From Paenisporosarcina antarctica (GTDB taxonomy: Bacteria; Bacillota; Bacilli; Bacillales_A; Planococcaceae), in contig NZ_CP038015.1 in the NCBI RefSeq assembly GCF_004367585.1, forward strand, positions 2,362,001 to 2,426,000: a stretch of 64,000 nt of DNA. Reading direction: 5' to 3'. The position numbers and the translations under genes are program-made. Positions 44,767-53,548 of this stretch are shown here, in pieces (within the stretch, counting starts at the first letter, position 1; every line of letters begins with the position of its first letter). A model generated the notes under the pieces. That model did not search any database and was not told where the DNA came from. It worked only from the letters and a program-made list of their open reading frames with translations.

Positions 44767-44799
44767 AAAAACCACAACCCCATTAGGAGTAGTGGTTTT
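44767..44799 (-). terminator. Terminator of the 50-residue protein gene
   Basis: A 14-bp stem with one mismatch (AAAACCACTACTCC, TAAT loop, GGGGTTGTGGTTTT) followed by TTATTT on the minus strand, about 22 bases after the stop. Confidence 0.75.
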
Positions 44800-44821
44800 C
44801 CTCTCTATTTATGACTAGCAA

Positions 44822-44974
44822 CTAAAATCCGCCTCGTTCATCTACATTATGATTATGTTGACCATCACGTACTTGAAGAATTTCTTTTTCTTCCTTGCTT
44901 AACTTTTCTGGTTGTTGAATTTGAGCATTTACAGGTTGGTTCTTAGGTTGCTTTTCATCATGTGTTTCATTCAT
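44822..44974 (-). CDS. Small hydrophilic protein, 50 residues, unknown
   Basis: The start is the ATG at 44974 (GAGAGGTGG upstream); the longer frame is not needed. The sequence is polar, rich in Gln, Glu, Lys and Asn, with a short charged helix (KLSKEEKEILQVRDGQ) and no Cys or membrane segment. Its size and composition recall small spore or stress proteins, but no family is recognised. It has its own terminator, which supports expression. Confidence 0.55.
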   Translation of the reverse strand: MNETHDEKQPKNQPVNAQIQQPEKLSKEEKEILQVRDGQHNHNVDERGGF

Positions 44975-45115
44975 TTTACATCCACCTCTCCATATTAAAT
45001 TCATGTCTTTGTTGTTCTTTCCCAAATGAACAAACTTATAACAAAAAGATTAAATAATTATATTGGTGAATAGTGCTATAGACAATTACTCAGCTTATTC
45101 CGTTGTCAAAAAAAT

Positions 45116-45643
45116 CTAGTCTTTCACGAAAATTTGAAGTTCATTAAATTCGATTCCATTTTTAGTAATCTCCGATATTGAATAACTCATATTTTCTTTC
45201 ATCAAATTACTCATAAAAGCTACCCAAAAACTTGGTAAGATGATGCATTTTTGTTCTTTATTAATCGACTTAAATACATGGTCTTCCCAACTATTGTATA
45301 ATTCAATCACAATTCGTTTTTCTTGTTTAGAAAACATGGTTATTTTAACATTTCCCCACCCTGCATTGCGGTGAAAGTCGCTGAATTCAATTAAAATATT
45401 TTCTAAATCACTTCGCCCTGCATAGGATTGGCTGACCAAATAGCCCAAACGATAACCAAAGATTTCAAGAACCTCATTACTTTTCTCTATACCTGCAACT
45501 TCATCTAATGTCTTTATTAAGATTTCAAGAGTTTTATTCCACATAATGATAGAAGGCTCATCATTGAAGGTCAATAAACCTTCATTATTTTTCCAATTAA
45601 ATTCATCACTATTTATTTTAATTTGTGAAATTGATTTTACCAT
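45116..45643 (-). CDS. Hypothetical protein, possibly V4R/XylR-N-like fold
   Basis: 175 residues, soluble. The middle has GYRLGYLVSQSYAG, then FHRNAGWGNVKITMF, IELYNSWEDHVF and ILPSFWVAFMSNLMKENMSY, ISEITKNGIEF. The order of a G-W-G stretch, an N-S-W-E stretch and a small-residue G-x-x-E end is reminiscent of the V4R (4-vinyl reductase/BchJ) ligand-binding fold, but Cys ligands are absent. I treat it as unknown. RBS GGGGAG is upstream. Confidence 0.6.
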   Translation of the reverse strand: MVKSISQIKINSDEFNWKNNEGLLTFNDEPSIIMWNKTLEILIKTLDEVAGIEKSNEVLEIFGYRLGYLVSQSYAGRSDLENILIEFSDFHRNAGWGNVKITMFSKQEKRIVIELYNSWEDHVFKSINKEQKCIILPSFWVAFMSNLMKENMSYSISEITKNGIEFNELQIFVKD

Positions 45644-45771
45644 TCTTTAAACTCCCCTTACTCCATTTTTGTGTCTTTATGCCTATTCACATTAAAATTT
45701 AATAGTCTTTTATATATAGTGTAATGTAATTGTTCACAATATTCAAATTAAACATTGTGTTTTCATGCAAT

Positions 45772-45805
45772 TAAAAAGGTATACCATTCTTTAAATGGTA
45801 TACCT
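45772..45805 (-). terminator. Terminator overlapping the NERD gene stop codon
   Basis: A perfect 12-bp stem AGGTATACCATT/AATGGTATACCT (45777-45788 and 45794-45805) then TTTTT. The upstream arm is the last four codons, and the TAA stop is in the loop. Confidence 0.85.
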
Positions 45806-46528
45806 ACATTTTGGATATTGACTACAACTCGTAAACTTTCCGGTCTTTCCCGATTTCTCAATTAGTTCATTATTACATTTAGGACACATGTTTCGCTCTA
45901 GTTTGGCATCTCTAATTTTTCGCTCTTGTTTGATCGTTTGAACATGTTTTTTGGCTATATCTTTATTCATACAATTTGCTTTTCGAATCATTTCAGCCAC
46001 TCTATGAACTGAATCAGTTGACATGCCCACTACTGTTTTCGAGTTTATTATCCTCGGCAATTGTTGTGAATGTACCACATGGATATCCTCAGATATAATA
46101 TCAATTTTCTTAAGCGTTCCTCTCTTACTAAACGCAACAATTGAAAAGAATGGTCCAAAATAATCTTGGAGATGATGTTCCAAAAACTTGATGTGACCAT
46201 AATTTTGGTGAATTGGATTTTGAAACCTGTATTTACTCTTAAATATGGTTTGCGTCCAAAACTTGCTATGTTCTGAACCAAAAATCCATCCTTTATAGTT
46301 CTTTGTTTCCACAACAAATATTCCTGTCCGTCCTATGATTACATGATCAATTTGAGTAGTATTCCCATCTTTCTCCAACATAATGTTATGAAGAACTTCA
46401 AACTCTTCTTTTTTCAACTTCTTTAATATAATTCTTACACTTAATTCCCCCAAAAAACCTTTCACTTTTGGAGATTTCAATACAGCCGATACAATGATAA
46501 GTAAAATTAATAATATTGGAAATAGCAT
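45791..46528 (-). CDS. NERD-domain nuclease-related protein with C-terminal topoisomerase-type zinc finger
   Basis: About 245 residues; the ATG at 46528 has GGGGGTG nine bases upstream, while ATG 46546 and GTG 46573 lack an RBS. An N-terminal helix (1-20) anchors the protein. The NERD domain (about 30-150) has KGFLGELSVRIILKKL, TQIDHVIIGRTGIFVVETKNYKG, with the Asp and Glu-x-Lys nuclease-like residues. The C-terminal zinc ribbon is CPKCNNELIEKSGKTGKFTSC and CRYTI. Reported roles of NERD proteins are unclear; a nuclease or DNA-repair function is inferred. Confidence 0.8.
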   Translation of the reverse strand: MLFPILLILLIIVSAVLKSPKVKGFLGELSVRIILKKLKKEEFEVLHNIMLEKDGNTTQIDHVIIGRTGIFVVETKNYKGWIFGSEHSKFWTQTIFKSKYRFQNPIHQNYGHIKFLEHHLQDYFGPFFSIVAFSKRGTLKKIDIISEDIHVVHSQQLPRIINSKTVVGMSTDSVHRVAEMIRKANCMNKDIAKKHVQTIKQERKIRDAKLERNMCPKCNNELIEKSGKTGKFTSCSQYPKCRYTI

Positions 46529-46711
46529 CGCTATAGGCACCCCCATCTTTATTATGTGAACTAATTCTCTCACAAAAAGGGAATTTGTGGTAGCCTACTT
46601 TTAGTTATTTCACAATTATAACTAATCTTTACTTCCATTAATTTGATATTATTGTAGTCTACCTATACCTATTATTTTACTTTAGAATATAAAGTGAATA
46701 TTTTAATATAT

Positions 46712-48346
46712 TTACTTAAATAATTGACAAGTTTTCATCGGTTCCCCAATTTTTCGCAAACCCCAGGTCATTTCCAAGTAAATATCACATAAAAGAGCCA
46801 AGTGTTCTCCAGATACCTCAGCCATTTCAAGCGCTATAACACTTTCGTAAACTACGGCCATCCGCTGAGTCATAGCTTTGGCTTCAAACTTCTGCATGTC
46901 TTCTTCTAAAGAAGCAAATATATTTAGGTCAATTTGTAATTCATCCAACACTTTTGCAACTATTGGTTTTAAAGAACTCTTTGATATTTTTTCGATTCGT
47001 AATTTCATTGTTGATATAAATAACGTATGTGCATTGAATTTTCTTACTAATCTTACAAACTCTAAACCTAATATGTTTGCAGTACCTTCCCACACTGTTA
47101 AAACTTGCGCGTCTCTTAGCAATCGTGGAGTCACAAAATCTTCGATGTAACCATTTCCTCCATGCATTTCAATAGCTTCATGGGAAAAATGTATTGCTTG
47201 TTCAGCTGATTCTTTTTTCATGATCGCAATAAATAATCGGTTCAATATTAGTTCTTCTTCACTTACTTCTTTGGTAGCCACACGGTCATATAACGTAATT
47301 AAATCAAAGACAGTTGCAAGTTCAACTTCCATTTTTGCAGTTAATTTTCCTAACGTATCTTGCACCATTGGAAAAGCTATAAGTTTATGACCGAATGCAT
47401 CTCTTTGATGTGCATAATCGGAAGCCTCATTTAAAGCACGTCTCATAATTCCAAGAGATGCAACGGCATTACAAATGCGTGATAAATTTAGCGCTTCCAT
47501 CATATATTTTAATCCATTCGCTTTGTCCCCAACGACATATGCAATGGCCCCTTCGAACTCTATTTCTCCACTAGGTACTGCCCGAACACCTAACTTATCT
47601 TTCAATCTACGAATAGAAACCCCGTTTAAAGAACCATCTTCACGACGCCAAGGCACTGCAAAAAGTGTCAACCCTCTTGAACCTTCTGGGGCACCTTCAA
47701 TTCTGGCAAGTACCATTGCTACACCAGCCATTCCCACATTCGAAGCAAAGTATTTCTCACCAAATAATTTAAAATGCTCTCCATCACTTACAGCTTTCAC
47801 AACGTTTGCGCCAACATCAGAGCCACCTTGACGCTCAGTGAGGAATGTAGCACCTTCAAACAAGTCATCGTCTCCAGTTGCGGTAACATGCGGCAAAAAC
47901 CGTGATTTTAACTCATCATTTGCATATTGTTCCAGTAAAAAAGCCGTCGCCATCGTTAACGTTACCGGACAATAAAACCCCGCTTCGGATTGAGACAATA
48001 CATAACCTTGAGCAAAACTGTACAAGTAGTTCCCCTTACGACCCACTTCAGGAATTTCTTTATGTACATAGCCAACAATCCCAGTTTCATACGTTTCCTT
48101 CACCGTTTTTTTATATCCTTCATTGACCCATACTTCTGAAACGTTTTCCCCATAGCGATCAAATTTCACTAAACGCGGTTCACCTTCACGATCCGTATGT
48201 CTCGCACGCTCATCAATTTCATTTGCCACAACTGCACCAAAGTTTGTTAGTGATTTATGGGCATATGAAAACATATCAGGTTGTAGCCCATTTCGTAAAA
48301 TCTCATGAAGCGTTGTATCTGTCGTGTAAAAATTACGTGGATTCAT
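46712..48346 (-). CDS. Acyl-CoA dehydrogenase, AidB-like
   Basis: 544 residues, like AidB (about 540), longer than short-chain ACADs. FAD/substrate parts: FLTERQGGSDVGANVVKA, GEKYFASNVGMAGVAMVLAR, SRICNAVASLGIMRRALNEA, HQRDAFGHKLIAFP and EMHGGNGYIEDF. The last includes the E-x-x-G-G-x-G-Y region where the catalytic base lies in some ACADs. It follows the ligase with no gap (TAA then ATG). The enzyme probably oxidises an acyl-CoA made by that ligase; chain or branch specificity is unknown. Confidence 0.9.
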   Translation of the reverse strand: MNPRNFYTTDTTLHEILRNGLQPDMFSYAHKSLTNFGAVVANEIDERARHTDREGEPRLVKFDRYGENVSEVWVNEGYKKTVKETYETGIVGYVHKEIPEVGRKGNYLYSFAQGYVLSQSEAGFYCPVTLTMATAFLLEQYANDELKSRFLPHVTATGDDDLFEGATFLTERQGGSDVGANVVKAVSDGEHFKLFGEKYFASNVGMAGVAMVLARIEGAPEGSRGLTLFAVPWRREDGSLNGVSIRRLKDKLGVRAVPSGEIEFEGAIAYVVGDKANGLKYMMEALNLSRICNAVASLGIMRRALNEASDYAHQRDAFGHKLIAFPMVQDTLGKLTAKMEVELATVFDLITLYDRVATKEVSEEELILNRLFIAIMKKESAEQAIHFSHEAIEMHGGNGYIEDFVTPRLLRDAQVLTVWEGTANILGLEFVRLVRKFNAHTLFISTMKLRIEKISKSSLKPIVAKVLDELQIDLNIFASLEEDMQKFEAKAMTQRMAVVYESVIALEMAEVSGEHLALLCDIYLEMTWGLRKIGEPMKTCQLFK

Positions 48347-49846
48347 TTACTCCCCTCTCTCTCTCAGCGGTTGTTTTAAAATCTTTCCTGATGCATTTCG
48401 TGGAAGAGCATCGACTTGCTCGAACAATTTTGGCACTTTATAAGAAGATAACTTTTCTTGTGCAAATGCTGTCAAATCCGAAATAGACACTTCTCTCGTA
48501 CCTGAAAAGTATGCTTTTACCGTCTCTCCCCATACAGGGTGTGGTATGCCAACCACAGCAACTTCATTCACAGCTGTATGCGATAGCAAGACATCCTCAA
48601 TTTCTTTCGGGTACACATTAACACCACCAGAAATAATTAAGTCTTTCTTTCTATCAACTATAAAAATGTAGCCATCTTCATCAAATCTTGCTAAATCTCC
48701 AGTTTTTAACCAACTTCCATCAAACGTAGCCAAAGTTGCCTCTTCATTTTTGTAATATCCAAGCATCGTACCTTCACCTTGCAAATAAATTTCCCCGACT
48801 TCTCCAATTGCCACATCATCTCCATTACCGTTAACGATACGAAGTTCAGTAAACAGAGCAGCCCTTTTTCCAATACTCCCTGCCTTTTTTGCGTGTTCGT
48901 TTCCTAGTAACAACGATCCACTAGGACCAGCTTCCGTTAACCCGTATACACAGACGAAATTTTCAGTATGAAAAGAACTCTGAAGAAATTCAACTTCGCC
49001 TTTTGAAAGTGGTGCTCCTCCATAGACCCACCACTTCATCGATGACAAATCTGTTTGTGCAATAGCTGGTTCTTTTGCCGTTAACATATAGGCAACAGGC
49101 GCACCAAAGAAATGAGTCGTACGCTCTAATTCAACCGTTTTTAATAGTAATTCTGGCGTGAATGTTGGAGTTAGGACATGCGTCGCTCCGACAATCATCC
49201 CTGCGAGCAAGAATAAATGAAGAGGTGCTGAATGACTTAGTGGCATCATAACCAACAAACGACTCTCAGGCTTTACTTCCAATTCAATACAAATCATTTG
49301 AGCAACTGTTAACACATTTCGATGGCTAAACAATACCCCTTTTGGTTGTCCCGTTGTTCCGGATGTATACAAAATGGTGGAAGGATCATCATCTTTTGAT
49401 GTACATTGCAGCTTGAAACTCACCTTCATTTCAAGTAATTTTTCAAATGAATCCCATTTTCCAAATTGTTCTGACGTCTTTATCAACACTAGATTAGATT
49501 GTAACGGTTTCACCATAGCAAATAACAACTCATGCACAACCAACGCCTTCGCATCTGAATGATCTAAAATATACTCAATTTCAGATAATGTAGACTTCGC
49601 ATTGATTGGAACAATTACACCACCTAAACGATGTACTGCAAAATATGTCACCACAAATTCAGGAACATTTGGCATAAAAAGAACCACTTTATCCCCAGCG
49701 GTAATCCCTTTTGACATCAAACCATGTGCCATACCCTCCACTTGTCGATCCAACTCTTCATAAGTCAATCGTTTTCCCATTCCTATGACCGCCTCTACAG
49801 TCGGAAATTTTCGTGCATTTCGCTCCAATATAACAGATAAATTCAT
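48347..49846 (-). CDS. Class I AMP-dependent acyl-CoA ligase
   Basis: 499 residues from the ATG at 49846, chosen because AAGGGG lies eight bases upstream, against TTG 49852. ANL motifs: TILYTSGTTGQPKGVLFSH, VCVYGLTEAGPSG, KTGDLARFDEDGYIFIVDR, KDLIISGGVNVYPKEIED and the catalytic Lys in PRNASGKILKQPLRE. Makes acyl-CoA from a carboxylic acid. Two bases after merR, and directly before the dehydrogenase, indicating one operon. Confidence 0.9.
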   Translation of the reverse strand: MNLSVILERNARKFPTVEAVIGMGKRLTYEELDRQVEGMAHGLMSKGITAGDKVVLFMPNVPEFVVTYFAVHRLGGVIVPINAKSTLSEIEYILDHSDAKALVVHELLFAMVKPLQSNLVLIKTSEQFGKWDSFEKLLEMKVSFKLQCTSKDDDPSTILYTSGTTGQPKGVLFSHRNVLTVAQMICIELEVKPESRLLVMMPLSHSAPLHLFLLAGMIVGATHVLTPTFTPELLLKTVELERTTHFFGAPVAYMLTAKEPAIAQTDLSSMKWWVYGGAPLSKGEVEFLQSSFHTENFVCVYGLTEAGPSGSLLLGNEHAKKAGSIGKRAALFTELRIVNGNGDDVAIGEVGEIYLQGEGTMLGYYKNEEATLATFDGSWLKTGDLARFDEDGYIFIVDRKKDLIISGGVNVYPKEIEDVLLSHTAVNEVAVVGIPHPVWGETVKAYFSGTREVSISDLTAFAQEKLSSYKVPKLFEQVDALPRNASGKILKQPLRERGE

Positions 49847-49848
49847 TG

Positions 49849-50226
49849 TCAATTCCCCTTTATGTTTACTAGTTTTTTCGAAAACTGATGATGCAGCAAT
49901 TCTATTTCTGACTTCATCTCTTGTAAATCGTGAATCTTAACATCAATTTCAGCCAACCGTTTATTTCCGTATTCAATAGTTCGCTCTAGCTGTCTTACAC
50001 CCGTTCGATCTTGATCAAATAACAATACCATTTCTTTGATTTCCTCCAAATTAAATCCATATTGCTTGCCACGAACAATTAACTTTATCTTTGCACAATC
50101 AGATGGTCTAAAGACACGAATATTGCTTTCTGTTCGCTTAGGGATTAACAAACCAAGCTCCTCATAATAACGAATCGTTCTAGTAGTCACCCCAAACTCT
50201 CTCGCCACATCGGCAATACTCTTCAC
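49849..50226 (-). CDS. MerR-family regulator, LiuR-like
   Basis: 125 residues. HTH about 3-70: SIADVAREFGVTTRTIRYYE, ELGLLIPKRTESNIRVF and GKQYGFNLEEIKEMVLLFDQ, followed by a coiled-coil dimerisation helix (about 80-118, RQLERTIEYGNKRLAEIDVK). No Cys for metal binding, so it probably senses an acyl-CoA, as LiuR-type regulators do. GTG start with GAGGAG upstream. Upstream promoter has the long spacer expected for MerR control. Confidence 0.88.
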   Translation of the reverse strand: MKSIADVAREFGVTTRTIRYYEELGLLIPKRTESNIRVFRPSDCAKIKLIVRGKQYGFNLEEIKEMVLLFDQDRTGVRQLERTIEYGNKRLAEIDVKIHDLQEMKSEIELLHHQFSKKLVNIKGN

Positions 50227-50259
50227 ACTAACTCCTCCTCAACTCGCATATTTTAATTT

Positions 50260-50291
50260 ATTTTATCATTTACGTTAACGTTAACTGCAAA
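50260..50291 (-). promoter_or_regulatory. MerR-type promoter with GTTAACGTTAAC operator
   Basis: TTTGCA (50286-50291) and TAAAAT (50260-50265) on the minus strand are 20 bases apart, the overlong spacer typical of MerR-regulated promoters. The perfect palindrome GTTAACGTTAAC occupies 50274-50285 within it. Confidence 0.65.
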
Positions 50292-50906
50292 CTAATATTT
50301 GAATTAATTGAAAAATTATCTGCTCTTTCTATAGAAGAAGAAGCGTTGTTAAAAAACACTTTATTTGGAAATGGGATTTAAGATATTTAAATCCGTTTGT
50401 TGTCTAGGATATGTCCTTTTCGTGTGATGATAAGTGATGAGAAAAGAAGTGAGATTGCGACTAGATTAATTGTTGGATCAGCTATTGGGACAGGGCAGCA
50501 ATCGTACCACTCGTCTTTTATGCAGCACCATACCTTGCTCGACTCGTCGAAAATTCACTACTGGAAGTCGGATAAAGAAATTATTGAAGTCTCTCAATCT
50601 ATCGGTGCAACAGTTCCTCAAATCAACTTCAAATTTTTTATTACCAGAAGAATTAAGCTCACTAATTCTAGCCTTCCGTACATAGGATTACATCGTAGGC
50701 ATTGAAAAATACCAATATTCGGATATAATACTTGTGACATTTAACGATTACGTTCAATTCCAACATTCGTCTCACTAGAAGAACTATTAAACTACAAAGA
50801 CTTTTGGAAATAATCAAAGCGTCTATAACGGACACTTTATTTGTTATTAGTACAAACATCTCTATAGAAAAAAGGCGACCGAAAATACCATTTCGATTGC
50901 CTTTTT
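50292..50906. other. Spacer with apparent decayed coding remains
   Basis: Short frames on plus (50397-50705, 50470-50685) and minus (50668-50859) lack RBSs, and none gives a recognised product. A hairpin AAAAAAGGCGACCGAAA/TTTCGATTGCCTTTTT at 50868-50906 with U-run marks a possible old transcript end and begins like the two transposase hairpins. I consider this a relic, family unknown. Confidence 0.4.
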
Positions 50907-51283
50907 ACATACTTTAAAACCATATTTGGATTTTGGCTACATCCTTCGTTACAAATTCCAGTATTTCTCTATTCCAACTTGTGCACAATTTTTCCGACTT
51001 AGCATTAGCTCACGATAAAAATCAAGAATACACTCAATATTTCCCAAACAATTTAGTCTGGGTACAACTAAAATGGAAAGTATATGCTATTTATTATAAT
51101 AATTACATAAATTAAAAGTTTTTTTAAAAACATTTTGTCTTTATCCAGAATAAGACAGGTGAATTCCCTCCTTTTGGACTATAATTATAGTAGATATTTT
51201 TATAGGAATTTGGTGAATCTTGCAGTTTATCGTCTAATACACTCGAAATTACATAAAAAAATAAGTATAGAGAGGTGATACAG

Positions 51284-53548
51284 TTGCCAACTAACATTGA
51301 CTCATACCAAGAAAATTTAAGACTTATTGAAGAATCAAACCAAAGATGTAGATCATTAGGATTAGACCCAACAATTGTTCCAGAATCTATTCAAATTAGC
51401 CAAGAGCAACTGCAACATATTCAACGAGAAACTCTTGAAACATTAAAAGTTGTTGAATTTTTTATTCCTGAATTTTTAAATATGGTGAAAGGAACCCCCC
51501 TTCTAATCGTGGTGACCGATAATCAAGGCATTGTTACGTATATCGAAGGAGACAGTACGATTAAAGATGTCATTAAACAGTTTGGGTTTAGAACCGGCGT
51601 GCAATTTACAGAGAGTTACAATGGAACGAACTGTATTAGTCTAGCACTCGACCATAACAAACCAGTTGAAGTAATTGGGCCTCAACATTATCATGAATTT
51701 CTTAGTCAATCCGCTTGTTATTCTGTACCATTTAAAAATCATCGTACCGATGGAACATTTGGGACAGTTTCAATCATGACTGCTTTAAACTTCCAAGATC
51801 CATTGCTACTTTCATTACTTTCTATTGTTGGTAATAGTATTGAACGTGAAATCCAACTGCGAGAACAAAATAAAGACTTGAATGTATTAAACCAAATGGT
51901 AACTGAATCAGCGCAAACTGCCATGATTTTAACAGATCAAGTTGGACGCATAATGGAATTTAATCCATATGCTGAAAAATTGACTGGTTTAAAACGAAAA
52001 AACGTTCTCAATCAACCCGTTCAAGATTTAGCAATTATCGGTGATTGGATAAAAAAAATAATTCAAACAAAAGATAGATTCTCTGATTTAGAAGTTATAT
52101 TCAATAATATCGATTCCTCAAAAGAAACCATTTGTTTGTTCGATGGTAGACCGATTTACAGTGAGAATAAACATTTTATTGGAACAGTAGGTAGCTTCCG
52201 TGACATCACAGAACGCTATGAAAACCAACTTCTTATGAAACATCACGCGCATCATGATGAACTAACCGGGCTTCCCAACAGACGCTATTTCCAAATGTAT
52301 GTAAATAGTATTCTCGAATCATCACAATCACATGAAAATATGCTGGCAGTTTTCTTGCTAGACCTCGATCGCTTTAAGTTAATAAACGATACACTTGGTC
52401 ACTCAAAAGGTGATACGTTACTTGTGGAAATTGCACAACGATTAAATGACTATTTACTTAATAAAGGCAAGCTATTTCGTATGGGAGGTGACGAATTTAC
52501 AATTGTCTTAAGTGCGAGCCAAACATTCGATGACCTAAAAAATATTGCTGATGACATTATTGAAATTGTTCGTAAACCTTTTGTCATTCAAGGTCTTGAA
52601 TTTCATATAAGCACGAGTATCGGCATCGCCATTTACCCGAATGACAGTTCAGATGTTACTACTCTTTTCTCACATGCTGATAATGCCATGTATCGCGCAA
52701 AAGAACGAGGTAAAAACGGCTATTGTTTCTACAATTCAGACATGAATGAAGAGTCGATGAAAAAGCTGACTCTTGAAACGGAGCTCGAATTAGCTATTAA
52801 AAACGATGACCTTGTGCTTCATTATCAACCACAAATCGATTTACAAACCAATCAAATTATTGGAATGGAAGCTTTACTACGGTGGAATCATCCGCAACTT
52901 GGTCTTATTCCACCATCAGATTTCATTCCCATTGCTGAAGAAATGGGTTTAATGGTCATTTTAGGTGAATGGGTCCTTTCTCAAGGTTGTAGGCAAATGA
53001 AAACTTGGCATGACCAAGGGTTGACATCACTTAAAATTTCCATCAATTTATCTCCACAAGAATTTTTAAAACAACGTCTCGTTGATAAAGTAAAACAAGT
53101 ATTGCTGGATACTGGACTTACACCGAATTGCTTGGAACTTGAAATCACAGAATCCATGACAATGGATGTCATTCGCTCTACCTCAATTTTAGAAGAATTA
53201 AGTGAACTCGGAATACAAATTGCAATTGATGATTTTGGTAAAGGTTTCAGTTCACTAAACTATTTAAAGAATTTCCATATTCACCGCTTGAAAATCGACC
53301 GTAGCTTTATTCATGACATGATTAGTGGACCAAAAGACGCGAAAATTGTAGGCACAATCATTTCAATCGCTCACGCCCTTAATCTAAAAGTCATTGCGGA
53401 AGGTGTTGAAAATGAGGAACAACTTCTCTTTCTACGCAATTTAAATTGTGATGAAATTCAAGGGTTCTATTATAGTAAACCTTTACCTGCAATTGAAATT
53501 GAAAGAAAATATATACTAAATTCTTCTAGAGGTGTCATTCAACTATGA
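51284..53548 (+). CDS. c-di-GMP turnover protein: GAF-like (AcoR/DhaR-type sensor), PAS, GGDEF, EAL
   Basis: 754 residues from the TTG at 51284 (GAGGTG six bases upstream); GTG 51275 is fused to the RBS. N-terminal 1-200: SNQRCRSLGLDP and NGTNCISLALDHNKPVEVIG, the sensor form typical of AcoR/DhaR activators. PAS about 205-315 (FNPYAEKLTGL, GSFRDITERYE). GGDEF 320-485 with intact GGDEF at 401-405 but no RxxD inhibitory site. EAL 500-745 with EALLRW at 529, ISINLS, EITES, IDDFGKGFSS, LKIDRSF and AEGVE, so both domains look active. Its last four bases overlap the ThDP enzyme start. Confidence 0.9.
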   Translation: MPTNIDSYQENLRLIEESNQRCRSLGLDPTIVPESIQISQEQLQHIQRETLETLKVVEFFIPEFLNMVKGTPLLIVVTDNQGIVTYIEGDSTIKDVIKQFGFRTGVQFTESYNGTNCISLALDHNKPVEVIGPQHYHEFLSQSACYSVPFKNHRTDGTFGTVSIMTALNFQDPLLLSLLSIVGNSIEREIQLREQNKDLNVLNQMVTESAQTAMILTDQVGRIMEFNPYAEKLTGLKRKNVLNQPVQDLAIIGDWIKKIIQTKDRFSDLEVIFNNIDSSKETICLFDGRPIYSENKHFIGTVGSFRDITERYENQLLMKHHAHHDELTGLPNRRYFQMYVNSILESSQSHENMLAVFLLDLDRFKLINDTLGHSKGDTLLVEIAQRLNDYLLNKGKLFRMGGDEFTIVLSASQTFDDLKNIADDIIEIVRKPFVIQGLEFHISTSIGIAIYPNDSSDVTTLFSHADNAMYRAKERGKNGYCFYNSDMNEESMKKLTLETELELAIKNDDLVLHYQPQIDLQTNQIIGMEALLRWNHPQLGLIPPSDFIPIAEEMGLMVILGEWVLSQGCRQMKTWHDQGLTSLKISINLSPQEFLKQRLVDKVKQVLLDTGLTPNCLELEITESMTMDVIRSTSILEELSELGIQIAIDDFGKGFSSLNYLKNFHIHRLKIDRSFIHDMISGPKDAKIVGTIISIAHALNLKVIAEGVENEEQLLFLRNLNCDEIQGFYYSKPLPAIEIERKYILNSSRGVIQL

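Noticed and set aside
50397-50705. 102-codon plus-strand frame in the MerR/GGDEF spacer
   Set aside because: No RBS, no recognisable family, and overlapping alternative frames of similar quality; treated as decayed sequence.
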